Positions 25,440-35,925 of a stretch of DNA of 64,000 nucleotides are shown here, piece by piece. The notes under the pieces are model-generated. The model had not been told where the DNA came from. It saw only the letters and a program-made list of their open reading frames with translations, and did not search any database. The position numbers were made by a program, and so were the translations under genes. The stretch's first letter is position 1; each line of letters starts with the position of its first letter. The stretch covers positions 47,577,427 to 47,641,426 of the forward strand of contig OZ024725.1 of NCBI GenBank assembly GCA_964016875.1, read 5' to 3'. This DNA is from Fallopia convolvulus. Lineage: Eukaryota > Streptophyta > Magnoliopsida > Caryophyllales > Polygonaceae.

Positions 25440-26210
25440 ACATCGTTCATGCTACCGCCAAGCAATGACATGAGTCCCCACCATGAACCCTCCCTTCTGG
25501 CACCCCCACACCCACCATTCCCACCACCAACACCGCTCATCCCCGAGTACATCTCCGACGCTAACTTCATTCAAAGAGGCCCCAACACCTGCGACGGTAT
25601 CAACTCCCGTCTCTTGGTCGGCCTATGCTCCGACTCTTAATAAACCACACCAATCGCGTTACTCGAAGCCGCAAACCCCACAAGCCCATGAAACAAGCCT
25701 GGCCCGATCATCCCGCCCTTCCTCTTCCCTTGCCTCCCATGCACCAAGCTCGTATGCGATACACACACCCCGCTCTTCCCCTTGCAAACTTCTCACACTT
25801 CCGCGACTCCCCACCGCTCCACCCACACCGCTTGCCCCCGTCGTGCGCCTTGCACAATTCCGTGCTCCCTTGTGCGCTCTTCTCGCACCCTTCAACCCGA
25901 CACCGCTTCCCTCCCCCATGCCTCACGCACCTATCGGACCTCCCATGTGCGCTCTTCGTACACCCGACGACCACACACCTCTTCCCTCCGCCGTGAGCCA
26001 CACAAAAGCTCGTCCCGTCGTGGACGCTCTTCGGGCAAATCCCGCCCCCATCAAACATACACCACCTCCCGTCGCCCTGTCCTTTTCACAACGGTGTTTT
26101 CCCCTCTACACCCTTATTACACCCAATGAAAACGCACCGCTTCCCGCCCTCGTGGGCCTTGCAGAACAGAGTGCTCCCCTGCGCGCCCTTGTTACACGTC
26201 GTTGCCTAGT
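25440..26210 (-). pseudogene. WRKY19-like Cys-rich repeat protein pseudogene
   Basis: The minus strand encodes tandem zinc-finger-like repeats of the type HGGGKRC-x5-C-x-KSA-x-G-x5-C, for example at 25780-26060. These are the N-terminal repeats of the WRKY19-like family and its relatives, probably nuclear. Upstream repeats (to about 26205) lie in the same frame but are cut by a TGA (about 26088) where a Cys codon is expected. After the repeats the frame shifts (near 25765), with a family-like region continuing in the new frame, and shifts again before a C-terminal tail that reads WGLMSLLGGSMNDV. There are at least one stop and two frameshifts, no introns inside, and no start codon. The Pro-rich ORF on the plus strand is the shadow of these Gly/Cys codons. 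Flanked by GGTCCGG repeats on both sides. Confidence 0.8.
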
Positions 26211-26227
26211 GTAATTGTTATAAGCTA

Positions 26228-28200
26228 GCTACGAACTAGTCCTCGATCCAGTAAAAATTAGAAGGCGGTACGGTCTCGGTCTCGGTCCGATCTGGTCCAA
26301 AACCTCCAAACCCGGACCGGGCCGGACCCGACCGTTCTCGGTCCAATTTTCAAGCTCATTTTTGTTTCCTTTGTTTCCAAACTGTATTTTTGTTTCTAGT
26401 CTTGGATTATCATTACAAATGTTTTAAATTAGCAGATCTAGGGTTTTCTAGTCATGGATTCTGGGCTGAGTCTTCTAAATCATTATGGGCTGAGTCTTTT
26501 AAATCATTCTGTATTTAGGATTTTGCTTCTGATTGTGGTGTGATTGTTGTCTGGAAATGACGGGACCATACCACCTCGGACCGTACCGAGTGTTATCCGA
26601 ACTGGTCCTCGATCTAGTAAAATTTAGAAGGCGGTCTCGGTCTCGGTCCCGGTGTGATCCGGTCGAAAACCTGTCCAAACCCGGACCGTCCTCGATCCAA
26701 TTTTCAAGCTGCATTTTTGTTTCCTTTGTTTCCAAACTGCATTTTGGTTTCTAGTCCTGGATTATCATTACAAATGTTTTAAATCAGCAGATATAGGGTT
26801 TCTAGTTTTCGATTCTAGGTTAAATCATTCCGGGCTGAGTTTGGACTAAGCCTTTTAAAACATACTGGGTTGAGTCTTTCAAATCTTCTGTATTTAGGGT
26901 TTTGCTTCTGATTGTGGTCTGGAAATGACGGGACCTTACCACCTCGGACCGTATCGAGCGTTGTCCGAACCGGTCCTCGATCCAGTAAAAATTAGAAGGC
27001 AGTCTGGTCTTGGTCTCGGTCTGATCCGGCCCAAAACCTGTTCAAACTCGGATCGGGACCGGACTTGACCGTCGGTCAAATTTTTAAGCTGCATTTTTGT
27101 TTCCTTTGTTTCCAAACTGCATTTTGGTGTATCATTACAAATGTTTTAAATTAGTAGATCTAGGGTTTCTACTTTCTATTCGTGGATTCTAGGCTGTCTT
27201 TTAAATCATTTTGTATTTAGGGTTTTGCTTATGATTGTGGTGTGATTGTGGTCTATAAATGACCGGACATGATCGTACTGAGCGTTATCCGAACTGGTCC
27301 TCGATCCAGTAAAAATTAGAAGACGGTCCGATCTCGGTCTCGGTCCCAGTCTGATCCGGTCCAAAACATGTCCAAACCGGACCGGGACTAGACGCGACCG
27401 TCCTCGGTCCAATTTTCAAGCTTCTTTTTTGTTTTCTTTGTTTCCAAACTACATTTTGGTTTCTAGTCTTGGATTATCATTGTAAATGTTTTAAAATTGT
27501 AAATATTTTAAATCAGCAAATCTACGGTTTCAAGTCCTGTTTTGTTTCCTTTGTTTCTTAACTGCATTTTGGTTTCTAGTTTTGCTTCTGATGTGGTGTG
27601 ATTGTGGTCTATAAATGACCGGACCTTACCATACCGATGGTTATCCGAACTGGTCCTCGATCCAATAAAAATTAGAAGTTGGTCCGGTCTGATCCGGTCC
27701 AAACCCGGACCGAGTCTGGACCGGACCTTCCTTGGTCCAATTTTTTTTGGAAATTCGAACTGGTCCGATCATTGAAGGATGCCCACCCGTCGACAGACTC
27801 CAACTGCATTTTTGTTTCCTTTGTTTTCGAAATGCATTTTTGTTTCTAGTCTTGTATTATCATTACAAATGTTTTAAATCAGCAGATCTTGGTTTTTTAG
27901 TTTTCTAGTCTTGGATTTAGGGCGGAGTCTTTTAAATCATTATGTATTTAGGGCTTTGCTTCTGATTGTGGTGTGATTATGGTCTGGAAATGACCGGACC
28001 TTACCACCTCGGACCGTACTAAGGGTCAGTAAAAATTAGAAGTCGGTTCTGGTATCGTCCCTATCTGATCGGGCTGCTCCGATCTTGGACTGATGCCCAG
28101 CCATAGACAGACTCAAATTTCATTTTGGTTTGATTTGTTTCTACATGCATTTTGGTTTGCTTTGTTTCTAACATGCATTTTGGAAATTTGGACTGGTCCG
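26228..28200. repeat. Tandem array of 320-370-bp GGTCCGG-containing units
   Basis: A landmark, cctcgatccagtaaaaatta with variants, occurs near 26241, 26607, 26975, 27299 and 27655, and a truncated form lies near 28023. Each unit contains the GGTCCGG block, a tttgtttcctttgtttcca block, an attatcattacaaatgtttt block and a tgtatttagggttttgcttc block. About 5.5 diverged copies. Its GGTCCGG core is related to the element at 24245-24540. Confidence 0.85.
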
Positions 28201-28289
28201 ATCTTGGACCGTTCTCTGTTTCCTTTGTTCTAATACGTTTACCTTATATAACTTAATTTTTCAATATTGTAGATGATGGCACGAAGAGG

Positions 28290-29080
28290 TAAACGTAAAG
28301 GTAAAAGTATGGAGTTCACCTGGGCAAGGTGATGGAAGCCCAGGATTTGTGATCAAGGGGAATTGAATTTTTGTTGTGTTTGCCCCTCTTACTGCCACAT
28401 AGGGTATTGCTTGGGCTCTACTAAAGAAAAAGCTTGATTTGTCTGAACAACATTCAATAGATGGTATGTATACAAAAAAAATATGGCCAAACTATCAATG
28501 AAGTTAGGTACCACTACAGAAGAGTGCTAGTCTTCACTTTGGTTTCAAATTATCCTCTGAATGCTAACTATGTGAAATAGGATTACCGAAGTTTAATGGT
28601 AAGTTTCTTTTAAATATTTCATTAAGTATTTGTTTAAATTGTTTAACTAATCGTAATTTAACTTTTATGTAGTTGAATGTTAGACCCCCTATGGTTGGGG
28701 TGGAGGAATGGACCAGCTTGCCAAGAGGAGAGACTGCTCTTTTGAAAGTTCTAAGAAAAATAACAAGTTCTTGTCGAAGTCAGCACAACCCACCCTTCTT
28801 TTAAAAATTATAATGGAAAGATATGTAATCATTTTTTTTTCTCTTTTAATCCTCCTACTGTTTTCCTAATTTTTTTTGTTTTTAGTATGTTTATAATAAA
28901 CGCATTGGAGGTCGCTTGGATCATTTGATGGTGGCTGTGGGTTATGGAATTACAAGGAAGGGTACATGATATTTTGTTTTGCTGAATTCTTGGGGTTGTT
29001 CATGGGGACAAAAGGGTTACATGAAAATAGAACGCGAGAAAAAGGACTCTGTGGGCTTGGTAGGAGATCTTGGATTGCAA
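28290..29080 (+). pseudogene. Papain-type (C1A) cysteine protease pseudogene
   Basis: Pieces of a C1A protease appear in the right order in different frames. RKPRICDQGEL near 28335 is where the active-site Cys block should be, but the Cys motif CGSCWAF is destroyed. Then come LSEQHSIDG near 28440-28465 and SLPRGETALLKVLRK near 28718-28760. LDHLMVAVGYG near 28917-28950 contains the catalytic His, followed by NSWGCSWGQKGYMKIER near 28985-29035 with the catalytic Asn. A TGA interrupts KGT*YF near 28967. Stops and frameshifts, plus loss of the nucleophile, make it inactive. Gaps between the pieces may be old introns (gtaagt near 28599). Confidence 0.8.
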
Positions 29081-29084
29081 AACT

Positions 29085-29480
29085 TAGGCTTGAATCCCCC
29101 AAGGAGAGATAGGAACCCCCAAGATCAAGAGGAGACAGGACCCCCCTAAACCCCTCAAGAAGAGACAGGAACCCCCCAAGACCAAGAAGAGACAGGACCC
29201 CCAAGAGGCAGCAGGAAGACCCCAAGAGGAAGAGGCAGGACCCCTCAAGAGGCAGCAGCAGGAACCCCCAAAGACCAAGAAGAGACAGACCCCCTAAGAG
29301 GCAGCAACAGGAACCCCCCAAGATCAAGAAGATACAGGACCCCCCTCCCCCCAAGAGGCAGCATACAAACCCCAAGACCAAGAAGAAACATGACTCTCCA
29401 AGAGGCAACAGAAAGACCCCAAGACCAAGAAGAGACATGACCCCCCCAATAGGCAACAACAGGAACAACGGAAGAAGAGG
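29085..29480. repeat. Minisatellite of aagaccaagaagagacagga-type units
   Basis: Purine- and C-rich repeats alternate two motifs, cccccaagaggcagcagg and cccaagaccaagaagagacag, in roughly 45-60-bp higher-order units, about 7-8 in all. The minus-strand Leu/Gly-rich ORF and the plus-strand Pro/Lys-rich one are both by-products of the repeat. Confidence 0.85.
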
Positions 29481-29485
29481 AGGAT

Positions 29486-30165
29486 TGATGAACAATATTA
29501 GGCGCTTATCTACTGGTTACAATATTGTATTAGCCTCCCTAATACATGTGCTTTTGATGAACAATATCAGGCTCTTATCTACTGGTTACTATATTATATG
29601 CCTCCCTAATACATATGCTTTTGATGAACAATTAATATTGTATGTTACGATCACTCGTCTTGAGATTTTCTATGTTGTGAATTGGGTGTGTGAGTTTATG
29701 CATTATCTTGTGGAGTCTCATTGGGGTGTTTTTAAGTGTATTCTTCGTTATCTGAAGGGTACTTTGGCTCACCAATTCAAAATATGCCCGACATCACGGT
29801 TTACTCTGACTGCTTTCTCTGATACGGGTCGGGCTTCTGACCCGAATGATTATCGCTCTCAATTTGGGTTTGCTATTTATTTTGGAAATACCCTTATTAG
29901 TTGGACGTCCCGCAAGCAAAAGGTGGTTGCCTAGTCCAATATAGGGTCGAGTATCACGCCATAGTTGCCACGTTTATGGCCCGTAATCCGGTTTTGAATA
30001 ATCGGTCTAAGTATATTCATGTGGATTTTCACTTTGTCCGTGACATGGTTGAGACTAATGAGCTTTCTGTTCATCACATCAATGCCACTGACCGGGTTGT
30101 TGATATCTTTCCAAGGCTATTGGTTCTTGTCATTTGATCATCTTAAGCCCAGGCTTCATGTTGGA
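29486..30165 (+). pseudogene. Copia RT tail and RNase H remnant
   Basis: Encodes YVTITRLEIFYVVNWV, HWGVFKCILRYLKGTLA, then SWTSRKQKVVA with a stop, and in the next frame EYHAIVATFMAR and KYIHVDFHFVRDMVE: the copia RT C-terminus followed by RNase H. The start carries a tandem duplication of about 70 bp (gatgaacaatat... at 29486 and 29557) that repeats the DEQYQAL segment. Inactive. Confidence 0.85.
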
Positions 30166-31416
30166 CCTCCTCCATGAGCTTGCCGAGGTATTAGCAATAT
30201 ATTTGTATAAGATATGTTTTATATCTTTTCTATTGTTATGTGTATATCTTGTGAATATTCTTTCTATATTTTTTTCCTGTAATCTTTCTATATAATAACA
30301 TAACCGTAGTAAAATAAGATCAACTGAGTTCTCATATTTTAGTTTGGTTTTGAATCTTAGAGTCTTGTGAATATCTCATGCATGTTTGTCCAATTACCAA
30401 TTTATTCGGTCTCTCGATTTACATAGCATGTCATCGAATCACTAAACTTATCCTTAAAATGATATGCCTTAAGTCTTAACTTTTTAATGTATCATTTTTT
30501 CTTTTTAGATATATTTATATCGATTTTTTTAGAACATAAATGAGAAACCATGTCTGTTGAAAAAATTGCGCCGCGTGTAATTACTTGAATAAAATAATAT
30601 GAAGCTTTTTAATAATAACTTATATTATTCTTTCAATACATCTAATTTTTTATATTATAATAACTTGATCTATCAATATGCTGATACTTTCTATATTAAT
30701 TTTACTCATATCTTTTTAACAAAACTTGATCTATATGTTAATATTTTTTATATGAACTTTATACATAATAAATTTTCTTTTATCTTATAACCAATCTTGC
30801 ACACTTGCACTCCAAGTATATAATTTTTTTTATCTATATGTTGATATTTTACAATATAATAAATTATTTATAGAATATATGATATATTTTAGTATACATT
30901 GATATAATTACCTAACTAATAAATTAATATTAAAAAATATTTTAATAAGTTATATTATCGTTGCTAGATATCCTACTGGAATTATCTTTAAGTTATAAGC
31001 ATTACATTTTTTTCCTATGAACTTCTATACCAATCTTTAAATTAATGTTCTCCATATTTAAAAATAATTTTACATTCACTACAAAATAAAAAGATACATA
31101 ACCTTAATAAATAGTTTATAAAAACCGATTATTGATTGTTTTATGCATATTAATATCTTAACAAAAAAATATAAAAATATTGAATTCAAGTGAAATTAAC
31201 ATTTTAAAAATTTTAATCAAAATATGGGGCAAGATCTCAACAAATAACGAAAATAATTTTTAAATATATTCAATTAAAATATGTGGCATGCTCTTAATTG
31301 ATTTTTATAATTTGCATAATTTTATTGTTATATTGTATATAAGTATTTTAGATTTTATATTAATATTATATTATTGTATAATCTATAATAATATCATCGC
31401 GTAAGTATCATGGGAT
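30166..31416. other. Probable LTR remnant and AT-rich spacer
   Basis: About 30185-30340 follows the copia RNase H end at the place where a polypurine tract and 3' LTR should be, and starts tattagcaatatatttgt. I could not find a second copy, so the LTR end is uncertain. The rest is AT-rich DNA in which I see nothing. Confidence 0.4.
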
Positions 31417-31433
31417 TTCAACTAGTTAATCCT
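31417..31433. repeat. Left target-site duplication of the LINE
   Basis: 17 bp, ttcaactagttaatcct, identical to 37627-37643 and directly next to the poly(T) run. Confidence 0.95.
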
Positions 31434-31497
31434 TTTTTTTTTTATCAAAGGGAGAGGGCTAGGCCATGTTGTGTATTATTAAAAAGATCAAAGTAGC

Positions 31498-34400
31498 TTA
31501 CAACAGTCCAGGAGCATCAGACTCCAAATTATGCAAGAGTAAACCAGGGGGTTCATTAAAACTAACAAAATTAAGACAACTAATTAAAGACAAGTTTGCT
31601 AGAAGATCTGCAGCTCCATTAGCTGTGCGAGCCACATGTGACAGCTTGAACTCCAAATTGGGCATGATCAGGAGTTGCTTACACTGGATGATCAGAGAAA
31701 AATCTGGATGAGTTATTGCCATTTCCGAGTTTAACAAAGCAATCGAGATACTTGAATCAGATTCAATCAAGACATGAGTAAAATCAAGCGTGATGGCCAG
31801 TTGAATGCCATGAAAAATCGCCCACAGCTCCGCTCTCAATGCATTACAGTTTCCGCAATGAAAGGTAAACCCATGGATAAAATTACCTTGGTGATCTCGA
31901 ATAAGACCTCCACCTCCAGCCTTTCCTGGGTTGCCTTTGGAGACCCCATCTACATTCAGCTTGAGCCAACCAACTTGAGGCGGTTTCCAAGTCGCAGGTG
32001 AGGACGGAATTGGCCTAGTGGACTCCTTAACATTCAGAGACAGCAGATCACGGCTATGCCAATACGCATCGGTGACAGAAATCACTATACGAGACATGTT
32101 ATTAGTTTCATCCGATCCATTGAATACAAATGAATTGCGGCACTTCCAGATGTACCATAACATATTTGCAAAAATAGAGCATGACTTGTCACAATTCGAG
32201 ATGTTCGACATGACCCACTCGTTCAGATTAAGCGAAAAGAAATTAGCAGGTGGAGTATTACCAAAAATTGCAAGCCACACCATACGAATTCTTCCACAGT
32301 CGCGAAGTAGGTGTAATTCGGACTCCTCCAAGCTGCAGCGAGGGCACATAGGGGAAGTTGCAATGTGCCTTCGGTACCTGTTGAGATTACACATGATTCC
32401 GCCATTAAGGAGAAGATAAACAAAATTTCTGATTCTCTGCTGCACAGGCATCTTCCACACTTTCCTCCAGCTAACAGCAGGGGTTGCAGGGGATTGAACT
32501 CGGCTACGAGCAATATTCATAGCTGATTTGGTAGAGAAAATGCCCGTGGATTCAGGGTACCAAAACACACGATCCGTTACAGATGGATCGGAGCTGACAT
32601 GATAAGCTAATAAAGCCTGCAGGATTGAAGGTGGAAGATACGGAGTCAGGGTGGACCAATCCCAGGCAGCTCCAGTCCATAGCTCAGCAACAGTTGCGCC
32701 AATCAAGGGTTCAGGGACACGCACGAGGGCTACATCGACAAGCAGCTTATCATTTAACCAAGGATGGAGCCAGAAAAGAGTGGTAATGCCATTGCCAACA
32801 GAAATGCGAATGCCTTGCGAGAGAATTGATGCCCCTTGAACAATTCCTTTCCACATATGAGATGAACGAGGCGCCGCTTTGAACATATCAATATCAAGTC
32901 TACCGTGGCAGTACTTGCCACAGATAATCCGACTCCAAATTGAGTTTGGCTCCATGAGAATTCTCCATCCAAGCTTGGCTAGGACAACATCGTTAGCCTG
33001 ACGCATCGACCGAACACCAAGGCCTCCATCAGCTCTAGGCCTATTAATTTTTTCTCTAGCTAGTAAATGCAATTTCTTTGATTCTTGAGTAGAACCCCAA
33101 ATAAACTCACTGATGGTCTTGTCAATATGATCACAGATCGAGCGCAGAACAAGAGTAGATTGCATTACATAAATAGGAAGGCTCGTGAGTACCGAGTTTG
33201 CCAAGGTTGTCCTTCCAGCCATTGAAAGATTCTTTGCCTGCCAGCCCCGTAGACGAGCAGAGACCTTGTCCAAGAGAAAGGAATAGCGATCTGTTGTCAA
33301 TTTACCACAAGTTGTTGGAACACCAAGGTAATTCCCCATGTCTTCATTGATAGACATGGTGAGAAAGGAACTCACTTCAGTTCGTATAGAGCTTCGAACT
33401 TTTCTAGAGAATACAACAAAACTTTTATTAAAATTGACTTTCTCTCCCGAGATAGCACAAAACATATCAAGACATTCTTTGATCACAGATGCTTGATCGG
33501 TGGACGCCTCAGCGAATAAAACAAGATCGTCCGCAAAAAATAAGTGCGAGAGAGTAACTCCACCTATCTCTACGGGTTTCCAACGTGAACTTGAAACAAC
33601 ATCTTGAATGATACGGGATAATCTCTCCATACATAAAACAAATAGATAAGGAGAAAGCGGGTCGCCTTGGCGAACCCCTCGAGAGGGTTTGAATGAACCG
33701 GCTCGAGAACCATTCCAAAGAATGTCCATTTCGCCTTCGGTTTGCGTCTTCATAATAATGTCAATCAAGTGGGGAGGCAGATGCGATTGAATCAAAGTTT
33801 CATGTAAAAAGTTCCACTTGACACGATCATATGCTTTAGCGAGATCGATTTTAAGCATCATCCATCGAACAGAGCTGTTACAAGCGGTCATAGTATGGAG
33901 CACTTCTTGAACGACAACCACATTGTCAATTATTTGGCGACCCGGAATAAAGCTGGCTTGAGTTGGTGAGACAAGGTCAGAAAGAATCGGTTTGAGTCGG
34001 TGGACGATAGCTTTTGTGGCAATTTTAAACACCACATTTAGGAGGGAGATGGGTCTAAAATCAGCCGGTGTGGAAGGAGTCTCAACTTTAGACAGCAGGG
34101 AGATAAGAGCATCAGCAGCTTTGGGGAGAAAAATTCCTTGGTTTAGCATATTCAGCACAGTAGAAATAGTCTGACTGCCAACATAATTCCAGTTCTTTTG
34201 GAAAAATATTGCCGGAAACCCGTCAGGCCCCGAGGCCTTATGTGGGTGCATTAAAGCAAGTGCATTCCACACATCATTATGATCGAAAGGACGAGACAGA
34301 GCATCCAGGTGACCTTGATCAAGAATTGGAAACGAGATAGAAGTCGGATATGCAGGGGTAGAGGAATCAGAGTCGTCAGTATAAAGGCTAGAGAAGAAAT

Positions 34401-35925
34401 TTCTAACCATGCTTTGAATCTCAATTCTGTCAGTAATCCAATTTCCCTCGGAATTTTGGAGAGTGAGCACTCGGTTGGCGTTTTTGTGCACCACGGTAGA
34501 TAGGTGATAATAGCGAGTGTTTAGATCTCCCTCAATAAGAAAGTGTGCCCTTGATTTTTGAAACCAATACATTTGTTCCTGCTGCAACACAATATGAAGT
34601 TCTTGCCTCAATTTCCTCTCGAGATCAAGTAGACGCTTGTGCGGACGAAGTGCAAGAGCTTTGGTGATGCCTTCCAATCGAGCCCAGAGATGTCTTTTGT
34701 TGTGGAAGATATTCCCGAAGACATTTCGGTTCCAACTGTTGAGGCCACCGGTAAGTGAATCAAGAGCGGAAAATAAATCTGCCCTTGAGTTCCAATTTTC
34801 GGTCATGAATTTATTGAATTTATCATGAAGCATCCACGCCGATTGAAAGCGGAATGGCCTAGCAGAAAAATTTGGGAGCTCCTTCGGACTAGTGTGAATG
34901 AGTAGTGGCAGATGGTCCGAATAGGGTTCAGCAATATGTAAGACAGAGGCCCGAGGGAATTGGAGCCGCCACACCTCATTACAGAGGCCACGATCCAATC
35001 TAGCTGCATTAAAAGTGTCCTCCGAGTTTCCACTGAACCAAGTGAATGGCGGGCCTGAAAACCCGAGATCTATAAGCTGTAATTGATCAATATTCTCCGC
35101 AAAAGTGAGCGAAGATTGCATTGTGCTTTCAGAATGACGAATTCGCTCATGACTTCCAACAGTTGCATTAAAATCACCAGCTAGAAGCCAAGGTCGATTA
35201 TTGATACGAGCAAAATCCGCCAAGTGGTCCCACAATTCAAATCGTCGAGACGGATTCGGAGTTGCATAAATAGCGGAAAGAAGCCATGGTTCGTCATCAC
35301 GGCGTGTGACTTCAATGGTAATATGTTGACGATGAATAGATATAGGAGTAACAGACACTTCCATTGTTTTCCAAAAGAGCCAGATTCCGCCAGCAAAACC
35401 ATCAACTTCGACTCTGAGGATACCATCATAATGAATGCGTTGGCAAATAGAATCTGCACGTGCACCACTTATGCGAGGTTCAACCAATGCTAGAACACTG
35501 GGACGGTGTAAACGTGTTAATTCACGTAGAGAATTGAGAAACCGAACATTTCCTGCACCACGAACATTCCAAACCATAAGACTTAGACCATCCATAGAAG
35601 AACCAGTATTAAGGAGTGAACGGAAAACCGGGAAGCCAGCCAGTAGTGCGATCGCACTAGTAAGATTTGGAGGCATTGACACCCGACACAACATCGATCT
35701 TTCCTCCGTCATCAAGGGGATGAATTCCGCAATCATCTTGTTCTCCAAACGAGGCAGAGACGTCTTGAATGGGCCCGTTCGACTGTGTGACAGGAGGAAG
35801 CTCTGTCGACTGTTGGTTGTCAACCGGGTTATTGCTGGAGCATGTTGATGGGTTCCCCTGGTCATCGTGCTCGATTGGGATTGTGGGTTGCGAGGAGTTA
35901 GGGTTCTGTGGTGGTTCGCAACCAA
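31498..35925 (-). CDS. LINE ORF2: endonuclease-reverse transcriptase-RNase H
   Basis: An uninterrupted frame of 1,475 codons. The first about 100 codons overlap ORF1 in another frame, so translation more likely begins at a later ATG, such as the one before PPNLTSAIALLAG or that before DGLSLMVWNVRGAG. Domains by residue in the long frame: endonuclease/exonuclease/phosphatase fold from about 113 (LMVWNVRGAG, later LLAGDFNA and a SDHLPLL block), reverse transcriptase at about 560-850 with KIDLAKAYDRVKW and the catalytic FADDLVLFAEA near 797, a zf-RVT region with MCPRCSLEESELHLLRDC near 1185-1210, and RNase H from about 1325 with LNVDGVSKGNPG and ALRAELWAI. No stop or frameshift, so potentially active. 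Confidence 0.9.
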   Translation of the reverse strand: MVANHHRTLTPRNPQSQSSTMTRGTHQHAPAITRLTTNSRQSFLLSHSRTGPFKTSLPRLENKMIAEFIPLMTEERSMLCRVSMPPNLTSAIALLAGFPVFRSLLNTGSSMDGLSLMVWNVRGAGNVRFLNSLRELTRLHRPSVLALVEPRISGARADSICQRIHYDGILRVEVDGFAGGIWLFWKTMEVSVTPISIHRQHITIEVTRRDDEPWLLSAIYATPNPSRRFELWDHLADFARINNRPWLLAGDFNATVGSHERIRHSESTMQSSLTFAENIDQLQLIDLGFSGPPFTWFSGNSEDTFNAARLDRGLCNEVWRLQFPRASVLHIAEPYSDHLPLLIHTSPKELPNFSARPFRFQSAWMLHDKFNKFMTENWNSRADLFSALDSLTGGLNSWNRNVFGNIFHNKRHLWARLEGITKALALRPHKRLLDLERKLRQELHIVLQQEQMYWFQKSRAHFLIEGDLNTRYYHLSTVVHKNANRVLTLQNSEGNWITDRIEIQSMVRNFFSSLYTDDSDSSTPAYPTSISFPILDQGHLDALSRPFDHNDVWNALALMHPHKASGPDGFPAIFFQKNWNYVGSQTISTVLNMLNQGIFLPKAADALISLLSKVETPSTPADFRPISLLNVVFKIATKAIVHRLKPILSDLVSPTQASFIPGRQIIDNVVVVQEVLHTMTACNSSVRWMMLKIDLAKAYDRVKWNFLHETLIQSHLPPHLIDIIMKTQTEGEMDILWNGSRAGSFKPSRGVRQGDPLSPYLFVLCMERLSRIIQDVVSSSRWKPVEIGGVTLSHLFFADDLVLFAEASTDQASVIKECLDMFCAISGEKVNFNKSFVVFSRKVRSSIRTEVSSFLTMSINEDMGNYLGVPTTCGKLTTDRYSFLLDKVSARLRGWQAKNLSMAGRTTLANSVLTSLPIYVMQSTLVLRSICDHIDKTISEFIWGSTQESKKLHLLAREKINRPRADGGLGVRSMRQANDVVLAKLGWRILMEPNSIWSRIICGKYCHGRLDIDMFKAAPRSSHMWKGIVQGASILSQGIRISVGNGITTLFWLHPWLNDKLLVDVALVRVPEPLIGATVAELWTGAAWDWSTLTPYLPPSILQALLAYHVSSDPSVTDRVFWYPESTGIFSTKSAMNIARSRVQSPATPAVSWRKVWKMPVQQRIRNFVYLLLNGGIMCNLNRYRRHIATSPMCPRCSLEESELHLLRDCGRIRMVWLAIFGNTPPANFFSLNLNEWVMSNISNCDKSCSIFANMLWYIWKCRNSFVFNGSDETNNMSRIVISVTDAYWHSRDLLSLNVKESTRPIPSSPATWKPPQVGWLKLNVDGVSKGNPGKAGGGGLIRDHQGNFIHGFTFHCGNCNALRAELWAIFHGIQLAITLDFTHVLIESDSSISIALLNSEMAITHPDFSLIIQCKQLLIMPNLEFKLSHVARTANGAADLLANLSLISCLNFVSFNEPPGLLLHNLESDAPGLL

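Noticed and set aside
25483..26214. 243-codon Pro/Ala/Thr-rich ORF on the plus strand
   Set aside because: It is the shadow of the minus-strand Cys/Gly-rich repeat pseudogene, whose family motif is clear.
26228..28200. Regular repeats considered as a CRISPR-like or centromeric array
   Set aside because: Units are 320-370 bp, diverged and transposon-derived in a plant genome; too few copies for a centromere satellite.
28950..29495. 181-codon Leu/Gly-rich minus-strand ORF that looks like a membrane protein
   Set aside because: It is the translation of the minisatellite; the plus strand carries the protease remnant.
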